Part shown: piece after piece, positions 48,646-59,790 of the stretch | How positions within the stretch are numbered: the first letter of the stretch is position 1 | How the letters are laid out: each line of letters opens with the position of its first letter | Source of the DNA: Opisthorchis felineus | Taxonomy: Eukaryota; Platyhelminthes; Trematoda; Opisthorchiida; Opisthorchiidae | Assembly: GCA_004794785.1 (NCBI GenBank) | Contig: SJOL01006407.1 | Span: 118,258-182,257 of the forward strand | Direction: 5' to 3' | DNA length: 64,000 nucleotides | Program-made: the position numbers and the translations under genes | Notes under the pieces: model-generated | The model's input: the letters and a program-made list of their open reading frames with translations, nothing else | Told to the model about the DNA's origin: nothing | Database searches by the model: none

Positions 48646-51559
48646 ATATCCTACTGTTCAGCTGAGCAGGGTTGGCCACACTTTTGATTCTTCATTCAAT
48701 CACGACTTTCAATTTGAATGAAACTCTTGTAACTGGCTCCTTGACTGACGACTTCTCAGAGTGGGTCCGTCCAGCTTGTTACATAGCATTTTTCTACGAA
48801 GAGTACTAATAAGTGATAAACACCGGGGGGATGCATAATTTGGTTTGCCTACGACCTACCAACATTTAAACGTGCAAATATATTTACGTTCGAAAGCGAT
48901 AATGCCTACATCAAATTGGTCTTTTATCGGAGAATTTGTTTGAGCAGGATCCACTTATTACCATATCATGCTACGTATTTTGTTGTCAGCCCTTCCTTTG
49001 GACAGTCAATTTCAAGCGTAAACAACGAACTTCTGCGACTACCATGTCGTCGGTGGAAAAACCGGGAATACGTGCAGCCCAATCAATCAACCATCGTGCT
49101 ACTGCAAAATTGATGAGTAGTATAAATTAAAAATGTAGATGGGACATTGCAAGTGCAGTTTCCAATGCTGAACTATGATATTTGACTTGGATTTTCTATG
49201 GTGGAAACAGAGAAAGTTGAATTTACTAGAGCCGATAAAAAGATCTCCCGCATGAAACCTTCGTTCGGTTGCCTGATTTCCTATTTGCCTTGATTAACAT
49301 ACCAGGAAAAATGCAGTCCATGGGCTTCCAGTCCCATTCCTCAGTGAGGAAGGCACTGAGAAAGCTCAGCATTCTTTAGCGTGGTCGGAAGTTCCAAGAC
49401 ACGCTCTCCTCCCTTGACAAGTTGTTATTCTGCAAACCTGGCCTCCTGTAAATGACGGCATGGAAACGCGTGTGGTCCATGATGGGTTTTTGCGTTGGCT
49501 GATTTGAGTGGACTGCATTAAAGGTTGATTCTATTGTGACCAGTGCTTTCCAAGGTTGTAGGTTATTGACGACTGTAATACGGACAGTAATACGGACAGT
49601 TATAATTCCCCACAAATCAGTAGAAAGACTGCTATTAGGCTGTTACCACACCCGCTTGGCTGTGGATGGACAATCCTCGGAATAGAGCAAAAGCCCACCT
49701 AATCAACATAAAGTATGTCATTTGAAGGACGCCTCACTAGGTACTACCGGACTAGATGGGTCTATCCATCAGAAGAGATGGCTTGAGGTCGGTCACTTTA
49801 GGCAGGGTGGAAACGGGGGCAATTGCATTTGCATATCAAACAGAAGGTTCAGTTTCGGGACCCAATATTCTTCCGTCATTTGGATTAAATGAAGTTTTCC
49901 AAATACGATGCCGCATTCTGGTGCCACTGACCGACTAGGAAGCCTTGCTCCCATGTCCGTATCCGGAAGCGTTTCGTGCGCCGTGCTGAAAATGTATCAA
50001 ACTCATTCTTTATAAAATGAAGCTTGGTCACTTTCCACCGCCATCTTCCTGCGTAAGAATGGGTCAGCTTTCTGATACACGAATTTACAGACATTAATGT
50101 ACGGTAGAGGGGACAGGACCTTCATAAGTGTGATACATATGATTACCTGGGGATTAGAAGGCTTTAAGGGGTCAATCATACTCATGGTGACTTGAACAAA
50201 CCTATATATGGTCACATACGGAGTTATAGAAAGCAAATGCATCATAGATGCGCAGCCTCAACAAATGTCAACCCTTCGTTGCAATCTCTGGAAGAAGCCG
50301 GTTATCTATCCTGTACACTTGCTAACTGTTGCGCGGGAAGTGGTCGGTTAACTAAACCTTCCTATAATTGTTGACGAAAACTGCATATTTTTCGATGGCA
50401 CACCCTGATTCTGTCTTACAACTCATAGTCATTTGGCATTTGGGTTGTCCGTTTATCTACATATCCGATAGTGTCTTGAAAGTTATACGGTTTGATGTAC
50501 AAAGAACCTTTACGCAGCTTTATCTTCTTTGAAGCACTCACAAGTGTTACGCTAAGTCGACGGCACCCAATTCGTTCCCCTATTGATTTTTATTCGCTAC
50601 AAGGTTAACATTCTGCACACAGTATCCACTGGACCAGTTGTCGTGCACGAAATAAAACATGTTTAGATTCCGCCTACGTGACGATCCTCGAGTTAAAGCT
50701 CATTCGAAATGATTACGATTACCAAGTCAGCATCAGAAGACAAGCGATGAACAAGGTTTTATAAGATGTTAACGATAACAAAGCTGATAGAAATGAGGAC
50801 AAACCTGGAATATGACTTTATTAGCAAACAGGTGACAATACCGTAACGCATAGCGTCGATAAAACAGGGAGTAGCTACGCAATTTAATGGTGAGTGGAAA
50901 AGGGGTCCATATAAGAAGTCAACGAGTCCGTCCAGGGGACTCCGCGACGACATAGATAAGCGAGAAATAGACGAATGAAACAGCACGCGATTCGAGAGCG
51001 CACTGATAGCCACGCTATCAAGAGTACTCAGTTCAAACACGGATTTTATATCTGGTTTGACGGTTTTAAATATCACAGGCAGTGTATAGCTGATTAAAGA
51101 AATGAAGTGAGAGAAATCACGGATTTGGATGATAATTACCTTGATTTGACTCCAGCGAACGTCCGAAGTGAGGTTGTGGTCCAAGTGTTTATGGCAGGTA
51201 CATCGGTGAAGGCGCAAAAATGATCACCAGTACCGGGAAGTATTTGAAAGACAATCTGTGGATTCATGTAAAGTTCTCCCGTGGGATAAGATTTATCTAT
51301 CCGTCGCGAAGTGATTCTTCTAGAGGGGCTGACAACTGTGGTACTGTTTATGCAACCCAACCGGCTAAACATTACTTTTAAGCGTAATCGCGATGAATGA
51401 TGATCAGCCAGTCTTCGGTTGGTTTTCACAGATAAAGAATGAAATTATACAATTGTGGGCACTTAGGATTTGCCTGTCTTCAAGAATAGACAAAATCTTA
51501 CAACAACCTGACGGTTTGCGCACGTTCCGTTGAAATATGCTGGAAAGTGTGTATGTGAC
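48646..51559. other. Intergenic, one unassigned 152-residue open frame
   Basis: A minus-strand frame at 50759-51217 (152 residues, hydrophobic and Ser-rich) has no recognised domain. It overlaps another open frame and is not treated as a gene. A two-unit 12-base tandem (TAATACGGACAG) lies at 49576-49599. Nothing else was recognised. Confidence 0.5.
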
Positions 51560-52370
51560 ACTCACAGAGCCTCTTTCACAAGGTTGGTCAATGGATAGAG
51601 GTCCGCGTAACACGGTTTCCTGGTCTTCCAGGTTTGGGGCTAGAAAATGTGTGACGTAGGTTTCAGGCTGTTGTAGGATGCTCTGACGGTTTCAAATCAA
51701 CCACGCTGCCAGGCGGTTTGGCAGCTGGCCTTGGCTGAGGACACTAATCGTCCTAGTGTCTAGGACTGGGGACCTTGGAAGTACCCGGGCTACGTACAAC
51801 CATGAATTGCACACATGCCAATGATCTCTCGCCTGGTGCCATCAACCGGATCGCTTTACTTGTCGCTAAAATAAACCACTGCTGATGCATCTCTTGTTCC
51901 TCTTTCCCATATTCATTCTTCTTCCCCTCCTTGCCTCATTGTTAGCAATACATCTGTAGGGTCATTCTTAAGGGCTGACAGACCCGCTAGTAGTCCACCG
52001 TCATGAACTGCAATATCTACGATTAACTCGGCCGCCACGACCGAAGACACTTCGAAATCATCCTTCAAGCCAAGACACTCAGTTCATCTGACAGCGCTAA
52101 CGTTCAGGCGCTGAAACAAGCTGGACAACAGGCTGTTCTTGCATGTACGCTAGACTCGCTTTCCATTGATGCATGCTGTTTGTCTGAAGCGAGGGCTGAA
52201 GATACAAGTGAGATTGTTGGACTGACCTTCGCCTCGGTTTCCTATCGATTTCGGTTGCGCATCTCTAGTGATCCGGAAGCCACTTCGGCTGGTCTTGCCT
52301 GGATTGGAATTGTTCTAAGCCACCCCGGTCAACCGAAGTAAGCATGCTTTAGTGTCCATTTTCGAAAAAA
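51560..52370 (+). mobile_element. RTE-like LINE, copy 2, 5' part
   Basis: The 5' region matches copy 1 block by block (GGTCTTCCAGGTTTGGGG near 51628; the ACAACCATGAATTGCACAC block near 51796). The endonuclease starts at about 52080: L-D-S-L-S-I-D-A-C-C-L-S-E-A-R-A, with the catalytic S-E-T-R changed to S-E-A-R, then I-S-S-D-P-E-A-T-S-A-G. Homology is lost after about 52370, and 52371-52630 is not assigned. Confidence 0.82.
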
Positions 52371-52629
52371 GACACTTGCAGTGCGTGTGGCCATCACCGA
52401 GGACTCCCACCGTAATCAGACTCTTGCGTCGCATATTTTACGTCGTCTTACTAAGGCGCGTAAAAACGGGATCCCAGAAGAGTGAGCAGGGATCCGGCCG
52501 GAAAGGGGCTGTGTGGACTATACCCTCATAATCTGTCAAGAGCAAAGACATGTATATGGGCGCCATAAAATATTGGTGCACTTGGGCCTGTCGACCGGTT
52601 AATTGTCTTCAAGAAGCTTGTTCAAGTTC

Positions 52630-52756
52630 GTGAACGTCATGCGCTGAATGAGGCAGCTGAATGTGCTGCACCAGGCCACTTCATGTTTCAGTTGGTACGA
52701 TGTTTGAGATATCGCGACACATGTATATACGTAATACACTACTCATAAGGTTGCTT
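52630..52756 (-). repeat. Family A, inverted 5' segment
   Basis: In minus orientation this segment covers the family A stretch from GCAACCTTATGAGTAG to CATTCAGCTG. The plus-oriented part starting at 52757 begins at the very next family A block (TAGACGAGAGATTTAG). Segment order and orientation are those expected of a 5' inversion in a single insertion. Confidence 0.75.
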
Positions 52757-53172
52757 AAAAACATAGACGAGAGATTTAGTTGAGTTCCAGGTGAGTCCCC
52801 CGTCAAAACCCAATTGGTATGCGAATGAGTGTATCTCGCTAATTTAGTCCATGATGGGTTCAAGGAGAAAATAAGGTTGACGGAAACTCGGATGCTGCGC
52901 CTAACCGATGAGCTCTAAGAAAGGTGAAACTGGTTGTGGACTGTCAAAGGTTTTCAACAACCTTATAAGTAGTGTATTATGTCTATAAATGTATCGGGAT
53001 ATCTCGAATATCGTGGCAACTGAAACATGAGGCGGCTTGGTGCAGCACATTCAGTTGCATGAAAACACCATAAACGAGAGATTTAGCTGGGTTCCAGGTA
53101 AGTCTCCCGTCAAAACCAAATCGGTATGCGAGTGCGTGTATTTCGCTAGAGACGGGTTTTTGGTGAAGCATA
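52757..53172 (+). repeat. Family A tandem (about 1.3 monomers), plus strand
   Basis: The block GAGAGATTTAG...GTTCCAGGT...TCCCGTCAAAACC occurs at 52769 and again at 53076, a period of 307 bp, so two copies of the 3' segment flank one complete monomer containing a hammerhead (52899-52941). The insertion splits LINE copy 2, and the LINE 3' end resumes at about 53180, so family A is younger than this LINE insertion. Confidence 0.85.
52899..52941 (+). ncRNA. Hammerhead ribozyme-like motif, family A (mutated)
   Basis: The core reads CCGATGA (52905-52911; U4 to C), then a 14-nt arm, GAAA (52926-52929), ACTGGT in place of ACCGGT, and T at position 17. Stem I keeps only two to three pairs. It is a clear relative of the copies at 2155, 33632 and 44723 but should be inactive. 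Confidence 0.55.
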
Positions 53173-53179
53173 GGATACT

Positions 53180-53641
53180 CCACCCAAAGAACGGACTAAG
53201 TGTCGCAAGCTAGGGTGGCTGGGCGATGTGTTGCGCATGCCGAATTACCACCTGCCGTGACAAGTGTGGCTTTCCTTGCCTAATTCGGAGTGGCGGGAAC
53301 CTAGAGGTAGACAGAATATGACATGACCGAAGGGAATGATGGTACTGTTCAATTGCTGGTATGGGTTTTACTTGATCCTCCCTGTGCTTGTTTGGAAGCA
53401 CTGATCGACGTGAGGGATAGCCGATGACAGTTTGTGCCGTCAGTTTCTATACTGATTGTCTGAGTGAGTGTTAGGATGTAGACAGCTCGGATGTTTCTTC
53501 TAGGTTGGCTCTAGGTCTTCCACCCTCTCCCATTTCTTTCTTATTTCCATCACAAGGTTTCATTCACTCAAACTGATGCGTTCGTATGTCACCCACACAG
53601 CAGTGTTTGCATCTGGGATTTCTGTCAATAATGATGTGATG
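53180..53641 (+). mobile_element. RTE-like LINE, copy 2, 3' part
   Basis: The C-terminal code K-L-G-W-L-G-D-V-L-R-M-P-N (about 53205) is the counterpart of W-L-G-H-V-L-R-M-P in full elements. It is followed by a 3' UTR (GATTGTCTGAGTGAGTGTTAGG, near 53453) and the ending CTGTCAATAATGATGTGATG, the same terminus as copy 1. The central RT part is absent. Confidence 0.85.
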
Positions 53642-54395
53642 GGGATTTGCGTGACACGCTCGAAACGTTTGAGGAGCTGAAAGCCGGACAAAAGTTGTGG
53701 CCGAAATTACTGATCAAGCTGTGTGCCGTTTATTTGTTTATTTTGGATTTCGTCCTAGTTACTTCTTGATTTGTTTGATACCGTTATACCATCTGCTCCA
53801 TACCCCTATCAACAGCGCTAATTTTCTACTGGATGCAAGTACGCCTTTATTTCTAAATTGACCTTTAGTGACTTAAATGCGAACATCTTTCTCCCGTTTT
53901 CTTGAGTAAATTTGAGAAGCATATACACACCTAAGATTAAACTTTTCGGCACCGAACAGAGCGAAGATGCTATCAATGCCGTCCATAGCTTTACCATTTT
54001 GCTCACGTTACTTGTGACTTTTTAAGGACGCTTTTGACCTTGGAATAGGCTAAATGCAGTGACCATCAACTAGCCTCACCTTTTTAGGAGGAGCCTCCTA
54101 GAAGATCTTTCAGTTAACCACCAAATACGAGTTATAGTGCAGTCACAGCAACTGAGTTACCGAATTTGTCGTTGACATTTATCACATCATGCCTACAAGA
54201 ACCATCATGCAAGAACTACTGTACATTCCGGAAATTCGCCCGAATGCGGACAGTTGATAATTAAAGTGTGGTCTGCTGCAGTACTACGAATGAGCGCAAA
54301 TAGATTTAGGATGTAGTAGTAACCACGCCGGAAATTCCAAATATACGGACCCTTCATGGGAAACTCGCAACACCGTGGAATCTGAGCTTAAAATA
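53642..54395. other. Intergenic, nothing recognised
   Basis: No gene or repeat recognised between the LINE terminus and the SINE. Confidence 0.5.
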
Positions 54396-54582
54396 AGATA
54401 ATCGTTCAGCTGTAGCACCCTTTTGGTGCCTAGCTGCCATGCCACGGGCATGAGGACTGGGATATTGCCAGGTTGCCCAAGCCTAGATAGGAGAAGTCGA
54501 GATGCAGAGGTCGGCTTCGAACCATGGACCTTCCGGTCAGTAAATTCGCGCTCTAACCACTGAGTCATCTCGCTGGGCCATC
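54396..54582 (-). repeat. tRNA-derived SINE, copy 2
   Basis: On the minus strand the head has an A box TGACTCAGTGG (54567-54557), followed by TTAGAGCG as in tRNA genes, and a B box GGTTCGAAGCC (54523-54513). The body (CCTAGATAGG... GCATGGCAGCTAGGCACC) matches 12338-12526. An open frame across it (54284-54568) is typical of this SINE being mistaken for a gene. Confidence 0.88.
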
Positions 54583-55129
54583 TGAGGTTAACGGTGTGGT
54601 GGCTCGATAAACAGAGTACAGTACTATTCCCCGAAGACCACTCATTTTCCTAAGCGGGGGCATTTTTCTTTTGGGGTGGGGCTTTGAGAACATCCTATAC
54701 AACTGGTGTATACATCAAGCTGTATGGTGGAAAATAAGCTAAGAAGTTCCGGAATGTTTTCTGTAAATAATTTAAAACGTTTGCCACTAAAGAGGATATT
54801 GTTAACTCATGTTCTTAGTGTGTCAGAAAAACCGATCCTACTGACTGTAAAAGGCCAGTTTTAGGGCGTAAATTGTCTAGTTCACGGACATCTGAACCGC
54901 AGCTGGCCAGTTACTCCCGGGATATTACACTAGACAGTCATATGACGATGGGCATACTCACAGTGTTCTGCACGTTCATGTCACGTGACAGTATTGGCCT
55001 GAGATTCTAGATTGATAAAATTTACTAGTCATGAGGGAACAGAGGAAGAAACGTGCCAGACATGACATCATGATGATAAGAGTTAGGAGGGCACCGATGT
55101 TAGTTAGCAATTGCTTTTGTGCACATAAT
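54583..55129. other. Intergenic, nothing recognised
   Basis: No feature seen in this gap between the SINE and the first PLE. Confidence 0.5.
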
Positions 55130-56310
55130 ATGAGATTAAAAAGGTGCACTGCCACTGCCTCAGCAATGGTAAGATTTCATCTGCAAAGACCAGTGTGAAA
55201 ACCTCGCTGGGTCTAGGACGCAATCACTATCATTCAAGATGTTTAGTGATAGCAGATTTCAGACAACGCACCTCGGTTCTATCAAGCCATTTCGGTACGT
55301 GCTCTCCTACCGGTGCTCCAAAGTACCTCTTGTTTAGGACGATGTACCTAGCCCTCGGATACAACTAATCTGATAGATCTTACGAGCAAGGCAATTGGGT
55401 CCTTTTGAGCCGGGTAGGAATGCATGTAGTTTGTTGCGGAACGACTAACTAGGCAAAACTGTAAGTACTTTCTTTGTGAATCTCAGGGGAAAACGATTCG
55501 TGTTCATGGTGTGCTTGAGTAATTGTACTTCGTGCGTAATGTTGTCGGCTGTGACAATACGGTAGGGCCTGGGGAAGTGCAAATGTTCTCCTGTCGATGT
55601 GGCTGTCCTGATCCACTGTTCCGCGTAGCAAGGAGCACAACAAGGAATGCCATTCTGCGTTTTGTTCGACTTCCACTGTAAATCCTAACTGGACGTCTAC
55701 ATTGCTGAACATGCGACAGTTTCTTCCGTTTGGTTTTGGTCAATAAAGTGGCAAATATATTATCAACACATCGTCCCCATGACAGCACTTTTCTCTAAGC
55801 TTTTTTGCCCAAATTGGTCCCTAAATACGTCCGCGAGCACCGGTCTCAACGGGGTTCCATTGACGACATTGTACATCTGTTTATATCTTGAAAAGTTGAG
55901 CAAAGCTGCACTTCATCTATAGGCCTAAAATTTTAGACAGATAGTCTGGCGGACGTCCCAAGTATAGGCCAGTTTGCCGAACAAAATCATAATGCCCTCA
56001 TTTCACTAACGAGAGCGTCGCTGATAAGAGATTGAGCATCAAACGAAGTCAGTACCTTGTTCCTGTTGTTAATATTGTACTAAATCCACAGAGTGGAGTG
56101 TCTTCGGGACTGAGTAATAGGAAGTGCGCTGAGGTCAAGGTCAAAGATAGTCCTTGTGGTGGCCAATAGATGGAAGTTACAAAGTGCATAACCAAAGAAC
56201 ATGTAAACATCAATGCATACGCAAAAGTTTGATCATAAATGAAGATCGCTCTCCATTGCCAGTAAGCATATAAACTCAAGGCACTTCCTCGGACGCAACA
56301 CACTACTCCG
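55130..56310 (-). mobile_element. Penelope-like element, minus copy (degenerate)
   Basis: Reading down the minus strand: V-L-T-S-F-D-A-Q-S-L (about 56050), the RT block usually V-S-F-D-V-x-S-L-F; N-G-T-P-L-R-P-V-L-A-D-V-F (about 55860), matching the G-S-P-L-G-P-V-L-A-D-I-F block; R-C-V-D-N-I-F (about 55770), where YVDD has become CVDN; then V-Q-L-G-F-T-V-E-V-E, the post-YVDD strand. Lower still, E-H-V-P-K-W-L-D-R and S-A-I-T-K-H-L (about 55270-55320) belong to the C-terminal GIY-YIG region, and a final A-E-A-V-A-V-H piece lies near 55150. PLE proteins combine a telomerase-related RT with a GIY-YIG nuclease. Frameshifts and stops are frequent. Confidence 0.8.
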
Positions 56311-56319
56311 CTTTATAAA

Positions 56320-57966
56320 GCAGACTGATGAAGTCACCTAGACTAGTAATGAAACGTCTGCAATATAGTTCCCAATCTCTGCGAAAAATCACACTACTAA
56401 TGCAGAATGGCTTCAGCGGACACTTCTACTGGGTTGGTAGTGACTGCAATTCCTTCTCTATTTTTGTGGAATGGCATAGCTCCCGTTTGGTGTCTACGAC
56501 CGATGCCTCCTCCTCGTCAAAGGGGATTCTGTAATTTTCCTGTGGTACAATGTTCATGAGGGAGACCAAACGTTTGTAGCATTCCTATGTAATGCTGATT
56601 GAGGCGGTTTAGCGAGGCAAATGGCACGAAAAAGCGCTCACTTTAGAGCTGAAAGATGTTTGCTGCGACATGTCAACAATTCTTCCACCCTATTCAGTGC
56701 TGGACTCAACCACTCGAGTCATATAAGTAATGAGTCGGAAAAAGTGTACAAATGTACCATTTGAGACCACCCATTTTTATGAACAGTTCCACTTGCCACA
56801 AAGCTGCAAGTTAGTTGGTTAAACCCTCTGACCCAATATGCAAAAGCTTATATCTTCACTATCTTCATCTGCCTTCTTCTAAACTGGCAGAAAGTCTGAG
56901 TAACCTCGTGGTGAGTTCCTAGAAATTAACTTCCACTAAAGTTGATTCATTGGTCGCCAGTGTACCCATCCAAGAAGCAGTTGATTTTTCACGTGATTTT
57001 ATCAACCGATATAATATGATTCTGGGGTTTCTTACTGGCCGCACTAAAGACCTGACTGTACTCTGGACAAACAGCTTTAGGTTTTACGGACAAGCACATA
57101 GACAAGTCGATGGCATTGCTGTGAGCAGTCGTTTAGGCCTAACATTGGTGGAATCTTTGTAGGGACGACCGAACAAAAGACTTCTAATGAAACTCCAAAA
57201 TCATTGTTATGTAAGCAGGTTGTTTATAGCAATCGTTAGTAATGAAACAGCATCTTCAGCCCCTTTAGGCACTCGTAATTCAACCCATCGTAATCTCCTT
57301 ACATGTGAGTGCGAATCAAGTAGCAGCCTACCTTCCTTGAATAAGCCTATTTATAAACGTACCGACGGGACTTTGCAACGCTTTGTCAGTCGCAAGAACA
57401 CGTGGAGCGTTCGGTATTCACAGTTATATTATTACACCACAGCAGCTCACGGACGCAGGCTGGAAAAGAATTTATTTTCCTGAGCGAAAAGACAATGCGG
57501 CCTAGAGTAACTTGAGCAAGAGAAGAAACTTTTTAAAGAAACTATGCTGAAGAGTGCTTTAGTGAATTTGACGGCAGAGCCAGAACAAAGACAACCCCGG
57601 CTTTTTCCGTCATTGAGAAAGACACATACTTCTTCCTTCAATTCAAAGGTACCAACGTTAATCCTGACATAAGAGGCAAGCTCACTTATGGTTTAGAGCG
57701 TGCTTAGGTAGTAACTACCCAATAATTGTGAGCCTAATTTGTCTGCTTCTCAGGTAGCCTTCAGGTTCACCTGCAGCTGCGGAGACGCTTACATCGGTAA
57801 AATAGACAGATCTTTAGCAGAAAGTGCAACAGAACACAATCAAGGGCACATCTTCCACTTGGGGATGGGAGAACACACTTTTTTTCACTCGTCTGTGGTC
57901 CTTATTAATCGATTGCTATCCCCGTGTTTTTATTTTGCAGTCATTGACCTTGAACCATCGACCTAG
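56320..57966 (+). mobile_element. Penelope-like element, plus copy (degenerate)
   Basis: The element begins with a hammerhead (56325-56358). RT homology is visible from about 56830 and is clearest at V-A-S-V-P-I-Q-E-A-V-D (56950) and A-H-R-Q-V-D-G-I-A-V-S-S-R-L-G (ending 57162), the counterpart of Q-x-D-G-V-A-M-G-S-P-L-G. The YxDD region is lost. The thumb part follows, R-T-D-G-T-L-Q-R-F-V-S-R-K-N-T-W-S (about 57360-57410), then L-F-S-stop-A-K-R. The GIY-YIG domain is at 57760: F-R-F-T-C-S-C-G-D-A-Y-I-G-K, with S-L-A-E downstream. It stands 5' to 5' with the minus PLE. Confidence 0.85.
56325..56358 (+). ncRNA. Hammerhead ribozyme-like motif, family B (core intact)
   Basis: CTGATGA (56325-56331) is followed by one extra A, a weak stem II (GTCACC with AGTAAT, two mismatches), GAAA (56351-56354), palindromic stem III ACGT (56354-56357) and C17 at 56358. 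Stem I is poor, with only A-T at the first position. Core bases are complete, and the related copy at 14870 has a better stem I and stem II. Hammerheads are known in the terminal repeats of PLEs, and this one sits upstream of a PLE RT in the same orientation. Confidence 0.5.
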
Positions 57967-58640
57967 TTTCTAATGCTACATATATCACAATGAAGACCGT
58001 AGCAACACACTTTGTGGACTTCCTAGCTTTCTGATTTCCGGTTTGCACAGACTTGTGTATTCGATGATGATTGGGGATGATAAGACAGACAAGAACGATG
58101 TTTAACAATACACTAAGGAGGACCTCATTCCTAGGCATAAGCTGGGCAAGTTTTCTGCTGTTTTCTAAATTCTCCGAGGCTGTCACGCCATTTATCTCGA
58201 GGTGAGACTGAGCAGACGTAGAAATTTCAGCAGAAATTTAAAAATAGCATAAGAGCATTTTCCCTATGTGAATACTTGGCCTGAAGAACCAGAATGAATA
58301 AAACTAGAGCTTTCGAATGACGTTATTTAATTGCTCAATATGCTGTTAGACCAATAAAATCAATAACACATTTCTGGAATGCGTATTTCATCACTAAGCC
58401 TGAGTTGGGTAAAAAAATAACGGTCAAATACGCTGTCAACTAAGGGGCTACCCCACAAACGGACGACTGATCGAGCGAAAATTAGCGTGGAGCACCTCGG
58501 AATCTACTAGCAGTACGGAAGAATAAAAAAGGGTTGCGCTCAAACCCTTAGATTTTATGAATGTGCTATTTGATGATAGTGTGAGGAGATTTGGGTATTT
58601 TTACTTGAGAACACATCATGTAAGTGAAATCGCTCAATGG
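57967..58640. other. Intergenic, nothing certain
   Basis: An 81-residue minus-strand frame (57941-58186) with a hydrophobic middle part overlaps the end of the plus PLE and is not supported as a gene. The rest is featureless. Confidence 0.45.
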
Positions 58641-58656
58641 TTAAAAGCCAAGAAGC

Positions 58657-58702
58657 ACTTTACGGCTGTTTCGTCCGTTTTGGGAATCATCACCTGTGCG
58701 CA
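58657..58702 (-). ncRNA. Hammerhead-like motif, family C (mutated), minus arm
   Basis: On the minus strand: GCAC (58702-58699 side), GTGATGA where CTGATGA is expected, a TCC/GGA stem II, GAAA, ACAGCCGT in place of ACAGCTGT, A at position 17, and GTGC closing stem I (58660-58657). The outer four pairs of stem I are kept, the inner two are lost. It is the left arm of an inverted pair. Confidence 0.55.
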
Positions 58703-58744
58703 CGAAACTCATTTAGGTGTTCAAACTACCAACTAGCAGATCAC

Positions 58745-58860
58745 GGGTTCTAAACTCCTTTGAGTTTCGTGAGCTATGCACTGCCTATGATTCCCAATAA
58801 GGATGAAACCGCTGCACAGTTTTTCGGCATAGATTAGCTCAACCTATAGGAAGAAATCCC
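58745..58860 (+). repeat. Family C hammerhead repeat, plus arm
   Basis: A B-box-like GGTTCTAAACTCC (58746-58758) precedes GAGTTTCGTGAGC and a hammerhead with CCTATGA in the core position (58784-58790; two changes), GAAA (58805-58808), and ACCGCTGC in place of ACAGCTGT. Stem I ACTG/CAGT has four pairs. The B-box-like element at a similar place in the copy at 29338 suggests that family C has a tRNA-derived head. Confidence 0.6.
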
Positions 58861-59079
58861 GATTGGGAAATGTGCTGTGTGCTGATTTTCTCTACTACCG
58901 ATAAGATTCGTTACCAAAGAGAATGTTTCTTCAATCATGTCTAATGGTCTGGCTCTACCTATACTATTTGTTCTCTACTGCTGTATAACTCTGTTGTTAA
59001 CTTACGCTGGCTCAGATCATACTGAAATCTGAATAGTACAATAAGAAAAGTCTACGGGCTGTCAGCAATTCGCTGTTAC

Positions 59080-59790
59080 TGCTTTAGCCGCAATATTAAA
59101 AGCATCAATTTCGCGTCATAAATAGGGGTAAATAGAAACAAAACAGTGGAACAGAGCCAGCCTTATGGCGGGCCAAGCAGATCGGCTTCTTAAGCCCAAG
59201 GTAACCTGAGAGCTTGTGTCCGGGTCTTTCGTGCACACAAACTGGGTCGGTTTTGATTTGTCAATATGAGTTGACGTTGCGCAGTAAAATGGTGAACGCT
59301 GCAGTGGGGTCTTCTCTGTATCCAGTGGATACAGCGTGTTTGGCGGTTGATGAGGTAGGTCTTCGGGTCTCACCTTGCAGGGCATCGGCCGATTGATTGG
59401 TCACCTACTTCAAATAATGGGGCAAATGTTCTGAGATGCGTTCGCATAAGCTCATATCTGTTTTGTTAATGTATGTTTCGCCGTAACTGCATGTGAAGTG
59501 GTAAACGATGCGTGAAACAGAGAGATCAGGTACAATAAGTGGCGTACATCTGAGGTTGACTTTCTTCGTTGACAAGAGCAGGATTAGTTGGGAAGTTGCG
59601 TACGAACGACCGATTACAGCACGTAATTTGTGCCGTGTGGCTGTGTTTAGGTGACCACCCTTGAACTGGAGTCTTACATAAGCCTGTGCTTTCTACTGAG
59701 TAGTCCGGCCCGCACTTGTGCGGGAGCATAAGATCAATAGGCAACTGCCTTTGGAATTGAAGTTGGTGAGTCAACTTAACGGCCCAATTG
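59080..59790 (-). mobile_element. Penelope-like element, C-terminal GIY-YIG piece
   Basis: On the minus strand the frame (with breaks) reads R-I-V-Y-H-F-T-C-S-Y-G-E-T-Y-I-N-K-T-D (about 59510-59455), the start of the PLE GIY-YIG domain (usually F-x-C-x-C-G-x-x-Y-I-G-R-T). C-E-R-I-S-E-H-L-P follows, then P-T-A-A-F-T-I-L and C-L-A-R-H-K-A (about 59190-59330). Upstream, A-L-V-N-E-E-S-Q-P-Q-M (59560-59530) is the linker after RT. No RT was found further upstream, so only the last third of the element is present. Confidence 0.75.

Noticed and set aside
50759..51217. 152-residue minus-strand open frame
   Set aside because: No domain, no splice signals, overlaps another open frame, and the plus strand of the same DNA is about as open; length is within chance for this window.
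54284..54568. 94-residue open frame starting M-T-Q-W-L-E-R-E-F
   Set aside because: This is the translated tRNA-derived SINE, not a gene.
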